Assembly (NCBI GenBank): GCA_003167365.1
Contig: PMTM01000004.1
Location: 124,001-188,000, forward strand
Direction: 5' to 3'
Length of the DNA: 64,000 bases
DNA from: Spartobacteria bacterium
GTDB lineage: Bacteria > Verrucomicrobiota > Verrucomicrobiia > Chthoniobacterales > UBA10450
A program made the translations under genes and the position numbers. Positions 1 through 8,042 of the stretch are shown one piece after another; the stretch's first letter is position 1, and every line of letters starts with the position of its first letter. Under the pieces are notes generated by a model. It did not search any database. It worked only from the letters and a program-made list of their open reading frames with translations, and was not told where the DNA came from.

Positions 1-484
1 CGGGAGAAAATTATCACCCAGAAGTTAGATAACGAGCCGGCGATTTACCGGTTTTGTCTGGAGCGTGGAATGACGCCGTCGCACGCAAGACCCGTAATCC
101 GAGCGCTCAAACAAGAAAACAAAATTGAGACTGGCTTCGACGTTCCGCGCCGGAAAAATCCACGCATCTTTAAAATTATTCAGTGAGCATAAGGGAGAAG
201 AGATTTGTTCCCACAATCGACGGAAGAGTATTTATGCTCAATGTCACCCCCGCTCGCATCCGTACGGGCGGAAATTCATTTGCAGCACCGGTTATCAACT
301 CGCGCGAGATAAAATGACTGTCACGAGTTCGGCACCTCGGAGCCTACAGGACTCGAACCCATCGGTTAGCCTATTCAGTAACACGGTGTTCTATGTCCGA
401 AGTGACTTTGGTTGAGAGTCACTTGCTCTGCAAACTACAGTCTTGGTGCTTGCTGTGGTTCGGGAGCTTTGAGAGAAAATGTCG
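1..484. other. Element interior, no credible gene
   Basis: No open frame here looks like a real protein. The stretch lies on the far side of the integrase from the tRNA-Arg gene, so it probably belongs to the integrated element, whose other end lies outside the window. On the minus strand about 339-430 there is a tRNA-like tail: a T-arm-like GGTTCGAGTCC and an acceptor-like stretch, preceded by a perfect 7-bp stem (AGTGACT/AGTCACT) with a 9-nt loop. The D-arm and the 5' acceptor half cannot be found and the anticodon loop has the wrong size, so this is at most a broken or phage-type tRNA. Confidence 0.4.
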
Positions 485-1618
485 CTAAGCGCGCGCCATG
501 AGCGGCACGATCTTCTCTTTTGCCGCTGGCCTGATGTTCCAGTACCGCTCCGCCTCCTTCGGCTTAACGAGCTGGCGGTAGTGCTCGAAGATCATGCCGC
601 CGTCGGTGTGTCCCATTTCGAGCGCGAGCGCGGCAACGTCTTTGAAGTGCGCCAAGTGATAGCTCGCGAACGAGTGTCGCAATGCGTTATCCGGCCACTC
701 CGCGATGCCAGCCGCTGTGCGTGCCGCGTTGAACAGTTTGCGGAAATCGCTTGGTGTGACTTTGCCTCTGAGCTTCCGCGTTGGCAGCAGCCAATCGCGC
801 AGATTCGGCTGCATCTTCACGAAACGTCGCCGGGCCGTTTTAGCCTTCTCTGCCGTGACTTCGATCAGATCGCTGTCGAATTGAACGTCTGACCAATCCA
901 GCCGCTCCAGCTCAGCGCGGCGCAGTCCGGCAAACGCGCCGATCGTTACATACGGCAGCAACTCCGGCGAAGCAGCTTCGAGAAGGCGAGCCGTCTGAGT
1001 GATGGTGAGAATGCCCGGAATCTGATCAACAACCTTTGCCTTCGCAGTGTTCTCCGCTGGATTGCTGGTCGCGTAGCTGCACCGCATGGCATGGTTGAAC
1101 ATCACGACGAGCACGCGCCGGAAGTTGTTGCGTGAGATTGGCGAGACTTGGAGCGCACGCAACCAGTTGTCGATTTGCGCGCTTGTGATTGTCGCAACTA
1201 ATTGCCCGTCGAACTCGCGTGCGAAACGGTTGAGACGGGAACGTAAATCTTCCAGGTATCGCTTGCTCGCGCCGTCCGCTTTCTTGGCTGCGATCAGTTC
1301 GCCAACCAGAGTCGTTGTTGTGCAACTTTTCTCGCTCGCTTTCAAATGGGCGACCAAAAAGTCTGTCGCGTCTTTGAGCGTTTTGCCGTAGCCGCTCAGC
1401 CGTTCCGCGCACTCTTGCGCCATCTCCCGCAGCCGCGACGAAAACTCCGCGCCTTCAAGTCCAGACTTGCGTAGCTGCGCGTTCTTGAAAGCGGCAAATG
1501 CGCTGGCTTGCTCTTTTGTCTCGAAAAAACTGCGCTTCCGTTTTCCGGCCTCTCGGTAGTTCACTACGAACTTGAGCCGCGGATGCTTGTATTTTCTCAC
1601 CTGAAACCGTTTTCTCAT
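485..1618 (-). CDS. Tyrosine recombinase (phage-type integrase)
   Basis: This 377-aa site-specific recombinase would catalyse integration and excision of the element it belongs to. The N-terminal ~95 residues are basic and beta-rich (arm-type DNA binding). A core-binding SAM-like domain follows at about 105-190, and the catalytic domain is C-terminal. Visible catalytic elements are the first Arg in GLRRAEL, a Lys in AEKAKTARR, the second Arg in NALRHSF, the His in LGHTD and the nucleophilic Tyr in EHYRQL. The usual His of the HxxR box is Asn here. The gene starts about 140 bp from the 3' end of tRNA-Arg and is transcribed away from it, the standard arrangement for elements that use a tRNA 3' end as attB. 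No excisionase or cargo gene is visible. Confidence 0.9.
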   Translation of the reverse strand: MRKRFQVRKYKHPRLKFVVNYREAGKRKRSFFETKEQASAFAAFKNAQLRKSGLEGAEFSSRLREMAQECAERLSGYGKTLKDATDFLVAHLKASEKSCTTTTLVGELIAAKKADGASKRYLEDLRSRLNRFAREFDGQLVATITSAQIDNWLRALQVSPISRNNFRRVLVVMFNHAMRCSYATSNPAENTAKAKVVDQIPGILTITQTARLLEAASPELLPYVTIGAFAGLRRAELERLDWSDVQFDSDLIEVTAEKAKTARRRFVKMQPNLRDWLLPTRKLRGKVTPSDFRKLFNAARTAAGIAEWPDNALRHSFASYHLAHFKDVAALALEMGHTDGGMIFEHYRQLVKPKEAERYWNIRPAAKEKIVPLMARA

Positions 1619-1756
1619 GACTTATCCATTGCCATTCTATTGCCCTATTTACAAGTAAAATCGCGTTAAAATGGGGTTTTCGTGTCAGAACGAGTCACTC
1701 AAGCGAATGCGTGTTGCTCCTCGTTTTTACCTATGAAAAGGCGATTTTAGAGGGTG

Positions 1757-1830
1757 CGCGCCCGGAGTGACTCGAACACTCGACCTACGGATTAGAAATC
1801 CGTTGCTCTATCCGGCTGAGCTACGGGCGC
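1757..1830 (-). tRNA. tRNA-Arg (anticodon TCT)
   Basis: All four arms can be drawn by eye. The acceptor is GCGCCCG/CGGGCGC. The D-arm is in TAGCTCAGCCGGATAGAGC. The anticodon stem ACGGA/TCCGT carries loop TTTCTAA, and the T-arm contains GTTCGAGTC. The anticodon TCT reads AGA. CCA is not encoded. The 3' end faces the integrase gene, so its last ~20 bases are the likely attachment site. Confidence 0.95.
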
Positions 1831-2394
1831 AATTGGCCGCAACATTCCCGTGTGACGAAGAAAAATCCAGTGCATCGTTGCCGGCACGACGTGAAATGAG
1901 AGATGTCTCGACTTCGCTCGATATGACAGACGATGTCGCCATGTGAGGATTACGTTAACGCTGAAGAGTTAAAGCGATGAAGCGTTAAGGGGTTCAATCC
2001 TCTAATCCGCCAACGCTAGCGAGCGAACTTACTCGCCGACCCGTTGCTTCAACTCCCAGACACGGAGTGCGGCCAGTAGGAGCGATTTTGTCCTTGTGAG
2101 CGTGCCGGCTGCGGCCATTTCGCGCTCGCCGCCGGAATTAGCCGTGGTGGCGCTTTTTGTGCGAGTGCGGCTGCGTCTTTGGCCTTTGGGTTTCCGAACA
2201 CGGCGTGCCGCTGATTCGCTTACTGGGAGACTCCCGCTGCTATTCATGCAAGCTTGAAAAGCAGCTTGCACGCCAGAATATGATGCCCCTAAACCCCCCA
2301 TCCCGGGGATATTATTGGCGAGGATAATTCCCATTACAACTGCTTCGCGAAAACCGCTTGTGCCTTCTCGGGTTCTCCGCCAGCTTTGGCGACC
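1831..2394. other. Intergenic region before sppA
   Basis: This gap of about 560 bases has no confident gene. At 1900-1929 there is a worn half-copy of the dispersed palindromic repeat (ACTTCGCTCGATATGACAG). A minus-strand frame at 2029-2334 could encode 101 aa rich in Arg and Lys, but it has no recognisable domain and lacks a convincing start signal, so it is not called. The promoter of the sppA operon presumably lies here; no strong -35/-10 pair was identified. Confidence 0.4.
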
Positions 2395-3393
2395 ATGGCA
2401 AATCGCAAGCTCGGCTGTCTGAGCATTTTCTTATTTGTCGCCCTTTGCGCCAGCGTTTTTGTTAATTTTCTCCTCGCGGCGACCGCTTTTCGCCGCGTCA
2501 GCGTCGGGTCGTGGGACCAGGAGGCGACTCCGCGTTTCCGTGAAGTACTCGTCCAGCGTGGTGGCCCGGATAAGGTCGTGGTCATTATGATGCGCGGCCT
2601 GATCAGCTCGAGCGTGCCGGGAACTGTTAGCGAATCCATGGTCGAGGACATGCGCCTGGCTTTGCAGCAGGCGAGGGAAGACAACCGTGTCAAAGCCGTG
2701 GTGTTGGAGATTGATTCGCCGGGCGGCGAAGTCACGGCGTCGGATACGATTTACAACGCCGTGGTCAAGACGCGGGCCAAGAAACCGGTCGTGGTTTACA
2801 TGGATACACTTGCTGCCTCCGGCGGCTATTACGTGTCCTGCGGTGGAAACTTTTTGATGGCGAATGAGACGACTATCACGGGCAGCATCGGCGTCATTAT
2901 CGAAACATTTAATTACGAGCAGTTATTCAACAAGATCGGATTGGCTTCAGTCGTATTCAAAAGCGGCAAATTCAAAGACATGCTCAATGGCGCGCGTCCG
3001 ATCACGCCGGAGGAACGCGAGCTCGTCCAAAGTTTCATTATGAAAACTTACGACAAGTTTCTCGGGATCGTCGCGAAGGAACGCAATTTGCCGGCGGACA
3101 ATCTGCGCAACACGGTGGCCGATGGCAGAATTCTCTCCGGGAAAGACGCGCTCGACCACAAATTGATCGACGGTCTCGGCGAGATCGAAGATGCGTTCAG
3201 CAAGGCCAAAGAGTTGGGCGGTGCCCCGGGGGCGACCATCGTAAAGTATGGTGCACCATTCAGCCTGGGCCGATTCTTTCGCGCTTTTGGAGAAACGGGG
3301 AATACCAAGATCTCGCTGGAGCTTCCCAAGCAACTGCTTCCGCAATTGGAAAGCGGACGCACTTATTTCCTGCCGGGCTATTACGCTCCCTAG
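2395..3393 (+). CDS. sppA: Signal peptide peptidase SppA (short form)
   Basis: This membrane-anchored serine protease of the ClpP/crotonase fold degrades cleaved signal peptides (family role). The protein has about 332 residues, which matches the short tetrameric SppA of Gram-positives rather than the ~600-aa fused E. coli form. An N-terminal transmembrane anchor spans roughly residues 7-31. The substrate-groove motif EIDSPGGEV lies near 108, the catalytic Ser in AASGGYYVS near 142, and the general-base Lys in FKSGKFKD near 195. I chose the ATG at 2395; a TTG three codons upstream is in frame but less likely. It heads the sppA-to-alr gene run, with the CPBP gene 12 bp downstream. Confidence 0.93.
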   Translation: MANRKLGCLSIFLFVALCASVFVNFLLAATAFRRVSVGSWDQEATPRFREVLVQRGGPDKVVVIMMRGLISSSVPGTVSESMVEDMRLALQQAREDNRVKAVVLEIDSPGGEVTASDTIYNAVVKTRAKKPVVVYMDTLAASGGYYVSCGGNFLMANETTITGSIGVIIETFNYEQLFNKIGLASVVFKSGKFKDMLNGARPITPEERELVQSFIMKTYDKFLGIVAKERNLPADNLRNTVADGRILSGKDALDHKLIDGLGEIEDAFSKAKELGGAPGATIVKYGAPFSLGRFFRAFGETGNTKISLELPKQLLPQLESGRTYFLPGYYAP

Positions 3394-3405
3394 CTCCGCG
3401 CATCC

Positions 3406-4227
3406 ATGGTGTTCGCCAGCTTTTCCACGGCGTCCGGGGCCGTTATCAACGCGCTCTATGTCGTCGCGTGCGTTTATGTTTACGTTTCGCTGATTCGCCA
3501 AATCGCCGCGCGAATATCGACGAATGCGCTTGAGCCTTCCGGCCCGACTTTTGGTTTTGCCGAAGCCGTGCTCGCGGTTGCCTTGGTCGCCTTTTTTCTC
3601 CTGACTATCACTCTTGCGTTGTCGGTCGAGCCGAAGAAAATCGGCACGCGAGAAATCGTCTCCGAAATTGTTTTCCAAGTCGGATTGCTCCTTTTCATAG
3701 TCGCGTTTTTGAGACTTCGCCGTCTCGACCTCAACCTGCTGGGTGGCTTCTCCAAGATTGGTCTGCGCAGGACATTATTCACGGGAACGGTCTTGCTGAT
3801 CGCTGCCTATCCTTTAATCGCGCTGGCCGATGTGATAGTGCAACACTTTCTGCGTAACGGCGCCGGCTCGAGCAGGCAAATGATTGTCGAGGTCTTTACC
3901 GGTTCCGAGACGATCGGACAGCGCGTCCTAATTATTTTCCTCGCGGTGGTGCTGGCGCCGATCGGCGAGGAATTCCTTTTCCGTTTCTTTCTCTACGGCG
4001 TGTTCAAGAGGTATTGCGGCTGGTTTTTGGCGCTTGCGCTAAATTCTCTGCTTTTCGCCGCCGCCCACGTGCACTTCCCTTCCTTCGCGCCGCTCTTTGC
4101 CCTCGGTTGTTGTTTGACCATTGCCTATGAATGGAGCGGCTCCATCCTCGTCTCGATGACGATGCACGCGCTCTTCAACGCCGTAATGCTCACGCTCCTC
4201 GCATTCCCTGAAATCCTTCCGCAATGA
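3406..4227 (+). CDS. CPBP-family intramembrane metalloprotease
   Basis: A 273-aa multispanning membrane protein of the CPBP/Abi (Rce1-like) family. About seven hydrophobic segments are visible. The family's zinc and catalytic motifs are present: GEEFLFR (EExxxR) near 185-191, a His in FAAAHVHF near 222, and HALFN near 254-258. Relatives cleave prenylated or membrane substrates, but bacterial substrates are largely unknown, so no specific role is assigned. Its stop codon overlaps the thiL start in an ATGA junction, indicating translational coupling. Confidence 0.85.
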   Translation: MVFASFSTASGAVINALYVVACVYVYVSLIRQIAARISTNALEPSGPTFGFAEAVLAVALVAFFLLTITLALSVEPKKIGTREIVSEIVFQVGLLLFIVAFLRLRRLDLNLLGGFSKIGLRRTLFTGTVLLIAAYPLIALADVIVQHFLRNGAGSSRQMIVEVFTGSETIGQRVLIIFLAVVLAPIGEEFLFRFFLYGVFKRYCGWFLALALNSLLFAAAHVHFPSFAPLFALGCCLTIAYEWSGSILVSMTMHALFNAVMLTLLAFPEILPQ

Positions 4228-5111
4228 AACTGAGCGAGCTCGGCGAAGATCGGTTGCTCGCCCGGCTTTTGCCCCGTTTCAAACTGAACAAAACGGTACT
4301 GGCGGGAGCAGGGGATGATTGCGCGGTGCTGCGCTCTTCTCGCGAGAACGAGCTTATTCTTTTCAAGACCGATTGCGTAGTCGAAGGCGTTCACTTTCTT
4401 GCGCGCGACAATGCGGCGGCTGTTGGCTGGAAAGCGATGATGCGTCCGCTGAGCGATTTCGCGGCGATGTCCGGCGTGCCGCAATTCGCTTTGGTCACGT
4501 TGATCAGCCCGAGTCGAACGCCCGTTAATAAGATCGACAATTTCTATCGCGGTTTGCGAAGAGCCGCTGCCTGCTTCGGGGTGAGCATCGTCGGCGGCGA
4601 AACGAGCAGCACGCGCGGACCTATCGTGATTTCGGTTAGCGTTGTCGGATTCGTGGAGAAAAATAGATGGGTCTCGCGCAATGGCGGCAACGCCGGCGAC
4701 GATCTTTTCGTGACCGGCCGACTCGGCCGAGCGACCCGCGGCAAGCATCTACGGTTTGTTCCGCGCATCGAAGAATCGCGCTGGCTGACCAAAAACTTTT
4801 CCGTCCATGCCATGATGGATTTGAGCGATGGACTCGGCGCGGATTTGCCGCGTCTCGCCAAAGCGAGCAAAGTCGGTTTCAAGATCGATAGGAAAAGCTT
4901 GCCGCTTGCCCCCGGCACGACGACCGGCAATGCAATCTCCGACGGCGAAGACTACGAGTTGCTCTTCACGATTGCTCCACGTGATCGCAAACAGTTGGAG
5001 AAAAGTTGGCGCCAGAAATTTCCAAGACTTCTGCTTACTCGCATCGGCTGCATCTCTCAACTCTCAACCCTCAACTCTCAACTCTCCGGTGGCTTCGTTC
5101 ATTTCCAATAG
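4224..5111 (+). CDS. thiL: Thiamine-monophosphate kinase
   Basis: ThiL phosphorylates thiamine monophosphate to thiamine diphosphate, the last step of cofactor synthesis. At 295 aa it has family length. The PurM-like fold motifs are clear: GAGDDCAVL near residue 29, TDCVVEGVHF near 49, GGETSS near 130, the DLSDGLGADL box near 201 and DGEDYELLFT near 239. The last ~20 residues are unusual: they are encoded by a tract of CTCTCAA-type repeats (5053-5086), giving a low-complexity Ser/Leu/Asn/Gln tail that ThiL does not need. The 3' end overlaps the presumed GTG start of tsaE. Other thiamine genes in the window (thiH, thiS) are 57 kb away. Confidence 0.95.
   Translation: MKLSELGEDRLLARLLPRFKLNKTVLAGAGDDCAVLRSSRENELILFKTDCVVEGVHFLARDNAAAVGWKAMMRPLSDFAAMSGVPQFALVTLISPSRTPVNKIDNFYRGLRRAAACFGVSIVGGETSSTRGPIVISVSVVGFVEKNRWVSRNGGNAGDDLFVTGRLGRATRGKHLRFVPRIEESRWLTKNFSVHAMMDLSDGLGADLPRLAKASKVGFKIDRKSLPLAPGTTTGNAISDGEDYELLFTIAPRDRKQLEKSWRQKFPRLLLTRIGCISQLSTLNSQLSGGFVHFQ
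5053..5086. repeat. CTCTCAA-type tandem repeat at the thiL-tsaE junction
   Basis: A run of short degenerate units (variants of CAACTCTCAACCCTCAACTC) spans the thiL 3' end and the bases just before the tsaE start. It encodes the extra thiL tail. Related tracts occur at 12830-12855, 41278-41322 and 52801-52908, so this is a dispersed repeat that here happens to lie in a gene overlap. Confidence 0.75.
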
Positions 5112-5502
5112 CGCGGCCGAAACGGAAGAGCTGGGCCGTCGCCTTGCCCAAGAAATCCAGCCCGGTTCCGTTCTGGCTCTCACCGGCGACCTCGGCGCAG
5201 GCAAGACTCAATTCGTCAAAGGTGTCGTCGCCGGCTTGGGAAGCAGCGCGGCGGTTACCAGCCCAACCTTCACAATTGTGCATGAATATCTCGGTGGCCG
5301 TCTGCCCGTCTATCATTTCGATTTCTTCCGGCTGGAAGATCGGCAATTGATCGCGCCGCTCGGTCTGGACGATTACTTTTTTGGCGACGGGGTTTCTGTG
5401 ATCGAATGGGCGGACAAATTTCCGGAAATCATCCCCGAGCCTGCACGCTGGATTAGTTTCGAGGCAAAATCCGAATCTACGCGCGCGATTATCGCGAAAT
5501 GA
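5089..5502 (+). CDS. tsaE: tRNA t6A-modification ATPase TsaE
   Basis: TsaE is the ATPase that works with TsaB and TsaD to attach threonylcarbamoyl to A37 of ANN-decoding tRNAs. The Walker A motif GDLGAGKTQF lies near residue 36, followed by SPTFTIVHEY, the DFFRLED segment and VIEWADKF, all hallmarks of the family. The upstream frame is open as far as 4828, but homologous sequence begins only near residue 87 of that frame, so the GTG at 5089 is preferred; it gives 137 aa, slightly short of typical. It overlaps thiL by 23 bases and tsaB by 4. Confidence 0.93.
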   Translation: MASFISNSAAETEELGRRLAQEIQPGSVLALTGDLGAGKTQFVKGVVAGLGSSAAVTSPTFTIVHEYLGGRLPVYHFDFFRLEDRQLIAPLGLDDYFFGDGVSVIEWADKFPEIIPEPARWISFEAKSESTRAIIAK

Positions 5503-6113
5503 AAATCCTGGCGCTCGAGATTTCAACCGCGCGCGGCAGCGCGGCGTGGCTGAATGGGGAGGTCGATCTGGTGCGCGAATGGCCGAACGATCGGAAGCAC
5601 TCCGGGTTGTTTTTTGAAAATCTCGCGGAGCTTCAAAAGCAATTTGATTTGCCGAAAACAATCATTGTCGGCTTAGGGCCGGGTTCCTATGCCGGCATTC
5701 GCATTGCCATCTCGACCGCGATTGGTTTGCAATTGGCCGCGAACGCGCGGCTCATGGGGTATCCATCCATTTGCGCTGTGGAAACGGAAGAAAACGAATA
5801 TTGCGTAATCGGTGATGCGCGCCGGAGTACGTTTTTCTTCGCGCGAATTCGGACCAACGATTTGGTCGAAGGTCCGACGTTGCTCAGCGAAGCTGAATTG
5901 AGAGAAAAACTGGATAAGCTCGAAGACAAGATGCCGATCTTTTCTTCAGAACCGCTTCCTCAATTTGAGCGCGCGGCGATTCGTTACCCGTCAGCTCAGG
6001 TTTTGGCTCGGCTTGCTCAAGACCCCGAGCGGAGTTTCTCTTTGCCGCCGCTTGAGCCGATGTATTTACGCGAGCCGCACATCACCATGCCAAGATCGGC
6101 CACCACTACATGA
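5499..6113 (+). CDS. tsaB: tRNA t6A-modification scaffold TsaB
   Basis: TsaB is an ASKHA-fold partner of TsaD in t6A synthesis and has no activity of its own. The 204-aa protein opens with MKILALEIST, matching the family's LAIDTS start. The GLGPGSYAGIRIAIS segment near residues 58-72 is the diagnostic TsaB region. The C-terminal half is weakly conserved, as usual. ATGA overlaps with tsaE upstream and alr downstream show a coupled operon; tsaD is not in the window. Confidence 0.92.
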   Translation: MKILALEISTARGSAAWLNGEVDLVREWPNDRKHSGLFFENLAELQKQFDLPKTIIVGLGPGSYAGIRIAISTAIGLQLAANARLMGYPSICAVETEENEYCVIGDARRSTFFFARIRTNDLVEGPTLLSEAELREKLDKLEDKMPIFSSEPLPQFERAAIRYPSAQVLARLAQDPERSFSLPPLEPMYLREPHITMPRSATTT

Positions 6114-7207
6114 ACGAAACCTATCGATGCTGGGCCGAGATCGATCGAAGCGCGCTACGGCACAACGCGAAGGTTGTGCGTGAGCGGACCGGATCGGTCG
6201 AGCTTCTCGCCATCGTGAAGGCGAATGCTTATGGGCATGGCATGGTCGGCGTCGCGGAGATGCTCGCGAACGACGCGCAATTGTTCGGTGTCGCGAACCT
6301 GGAAGAAGCGAGCACTCTTCGGAAAACGCTGTCTCATCCGATTATCATTCTCGGCCCGGCCATTCCGGAGGAAAGATCGGCAATCGCCAAGCGCGGATTC
6401 ATTGCCTCGGTTTCGACTTTGGAAGAAGCGCAAGCATTCGATCGCGCCGCGGGCGATCAAGCGCTCGCGATCAACTTTGTTGTCGATACCGGAATGGGAC
6501 GGATGGGAACGCCGGAATCGGACGCGCCGGATGTTTTCAAGAAAGTCGCCGCGTTGCCGAATATTCAAATTCATAGCATCTCCACCCATTTGCCGGTTTC
6601 GAATGAGGACGCGGATTACACGCGCGATGAACTTTCGCGGTTCGCGAAACTCGTTAAGCAATTTCGCGCTGAAGTTCCTGGAGATTACAAAGTGCACGTG
6701 CTGCCGAGCGCAGGCGTTCTCGCGTTCAGCGATCCGAGTTTCGATATCGTGCGCGCGGGCATCATGCTCTACGGCATTTCGCCACTTCCCGAGTTTCAGA
6801 AACTGCTGAAACCGGTCATGACATGGAAAACGAGAATCGGTCTCGTGCGCGATTTGCCGAAAGGCAGTTCCGTAAGCTACGGACGGACGTTCATCACGCC
6901 GCGAGAGATGCGGGTCGCGACGCTTTCCGCTGGCTACGCCGATGGTTATCCGCGGCATCTTTCCAATCGCGATACGACTGTTTTGGTCCACGGCAAACGC
7001 TGCTCGTTGCTTGGCCGCGTGACGATGGACCTGATGATGATCGATGTTTCAGAGATTGTTGAGGTCAAACCTGGTGATGAGGTTGTTTTGATGGGTCGAC
7101 AGGACGACGAGGAGATTTCGGCAAGCGAACTGGCGGAGCGCGCCGGCACAATCACTTGGGAAATTATTACGCGCATTGGCAGCCGCGTCCGGCGCGTTTA
7201 CGTTTGA
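6110..7207 (+). CDS. alr: Alanine racemase
   Basis: This PLP enzyme interconverts L- and D-alanine for peptidoglycan. The 365-aa protein carries the PLP lysine at residue 37 in IVKANAYGHG and the catalytic tyrosine in SAGYADGYPRH near 275. The GRVTMDLMMIDV active-site segment is near 304. Length and both domains (TIM barrel, then C-terminal beta domain) are complete. Its start overlaps the tsaB stop by 4 bp. A tsa-alr association occurs in many bacteria; here alr closes the conserved part of the operon. Confidence 0.96.
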   Translation: MNETYRCWAEIDRSALRHNAKVVRERTGSVELLAIVKANAYGHGMVGVAEMLANDAQLFGVANLEEASTLRKTLSHPIIILGPAIPEERSAIAKRGFIASVSTLEEAQAFDRAAGDQALAINFVVDTGMGRMGTPESDAPDVFKKVAALPNIQIHSISTHLPVSNEDADYTRDELSRFAKLVKQFRAEVPGDYKVHVLPSAGVLAFSDPSFDIVRAGIMLYGISPLPEFQKLLKPVMTWKTRIGLVRDLPKGSSVSYGRTFITPREMRVATLSAGYADGYPRHLSNRDTTVLVHGKRCSLLGRVTMDLMMIDVSEIVEVKPGDEVVLMGRQDDEEISASELAERAGTITWEIITRIGSRVRRVYV

Positions 7208-7213
7208 TTCTCG

Positions 7214-7576
7214 ATGTTCCAGATCATCTTCAACGAACTGAGCGCCGCGGAGATGTCGGCGCTGTCGAAGCGGTTGCAGCTCGATCTGCTGGCTGAGTTT
7301 CAGATTCTCCCCGAAGATCTCGATCATCTCGACGCCAAGCGCTTTGGCGTGATCGAGCGGAAAGGGAAAAAGTTATATCGCTATCGCGCGAAAGATTACC
7401 GGATTTATTTTGAGCAGCGCGAGGAAGGCATCACCATTCATCGCGTTTTGCACAAGAACACGTTTCGCGATTTTCTTTTCCGCAGCAAACTGCCGATGTC
7501 GGAAGATGCCCAGCTCGGTAAAGCGCGTGAGTTCTGGAAATTGATCGAGCAGGGGGAGCGGACGCGGAAGGCGTAG
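7214..7576 (+). CDS. Small RelE/ParE-fold-like protein
   Basis: The 120-aa product has a charged helical N-terminus, then a segment KLYRYRAKDYRIYFEQRE...ITIHRVLHK that resembles the beta-sheet core of RelE/ParE-type toxins and cytotoxic repressors. No antitoxin gene is adjacent: it follows alr by 6 bp, and the next gene is rpsR on the other strand. It is therefore unlikely to be a classical toxin-antitoxin pair and may be a domesticated regulator. The function is not assigned. Confidence 0.6.
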   Translation: MFQIIFNELSAAEMSALSKRLQLDLLAEFQILPEDLDHLDAKRFGVIERKGKKLYRYRAKDYRIYFEQREEGITIHRVLHKNTFRDFLFRSKLPMSEDAQLGKAREFWKLIEQGERTRKA

Positions 7577-7611
7577 TGAGAGAGCCGTCGACTTCGCTCG
7601 GACAACAGAAG
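7577..7611. repeat. Degenerate half-copy of repeat family A
   Basis: GTGAGAGAGCCGTCGACTTC followed by GCTCGGACAACAG resembles the right half of the dispersed palindrome. It fills the gap between two convergent genes. Confidence 0.45.
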
Positions 7612-7617
7612 ACGTAG

Positions 7618-7857
7618 TTACTTCATCAGCAACACCGAACGGCTGCGCTTAATCTCGCGCGTGATCTTGCGATGCATGTGCGCAGGCATTCCAGTGACGC
7701 GGCGGGGAAGAATCTTGCCGCTTTCGGTGACGAATTTTTTGAGGAGATCGGGGTTCTTGTAATCGATCGCTTCGACCGCGATGTCGATTCGGCGCCGCGG
7801 CATGGTGCGATTGGCGCGGCGAAAAGCGGAACGGCGTTTAGCGGTTTTTGGTTGCAT
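7618..7857 (-). CDS. rpsR: 30S ribosomal protein S18
   Basis: S18 binds S6 in the platform of the small subunit. The 79-aa product has the conserved block [23 protein letters not shown] and the basic [12 protein letters not shown] region. It has no cysteine, so it is the zinc-free form. The ATG at 7857 fits the family better than one two codons upstream. It is the last gene of the set DksA-like, rpmG, rpsR (6-bp gaps), whereas S18 more often sits with rpsF and rplI. Confidence 0.95.
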   Translation of the reverse strand: MQPKTAKRRSAFRRANRTMPRRRIDIAVEAIDYKNPDLLKKFVTESGKILPRRVTGMPAHMHRKITREIKRSRSVLLMK

Positions 7858-7863
7858 GGGCAA

Positions 7864-8037
7864 TTACCTGGTTTCGCGGTGAAGGGTATGCCGCCTTAGG
7901 AAAGGATTATACTTTTTCTTTTCGAGCCGGTTTGGCGTTTGCGGACTTTTCTTGTTGCGGGAAGACATGTAACGCGAAACCGGTTTGCCGAGCGCTTTCG
8001 CTTCGGTGCATTCCAGCGTGATAATTTCCTGGGCCAT
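7864..8037 (-). CDS. rpmG: 50S ribosomal protein L33, cysteine-free form
   Basis: The 57-aa product opens with [14 protein letters not shown] and ends with [15 protein letters not shown], matching L33. The two CxxC pairs of the zinc-binding form are lost: CTEAK replaces CTECK and YNPFLR replaces YCPFCR. It is therefore a C-minus L33, which in other bacteria is the paralogue used under zinc limitation. An insert around [13 protein letters not shown] is longer than usual. It starts from the ATG at 8037, 5 bp from the DksA-like stop. Confidence 0.93.
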   Translation of the reverse strand: MAQEIITLECTEAKALGKPVSRYMSSRNKKSPQTPNRLEKKKYNPFLRRHTLHRETR

Positions 8038-8042
8038 GGTGA

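Noticed and set aside
479-892. 137-aa plus-strand ORF opposite the integrase
   Set aside because: Shadow of the recombinase catalytic domain.
2029-2334. 101-aa minus-strand ORF upstream of sppA
   Set aside because: Arg/Lys-rich composition typical of shadow frames, no homologous motif, no clear start signal; kept only as a note.
7214-7576. RelE-like ORF as a toxin-antitoxin pair
   Set aside because: No antitoxin-like gene on either side.
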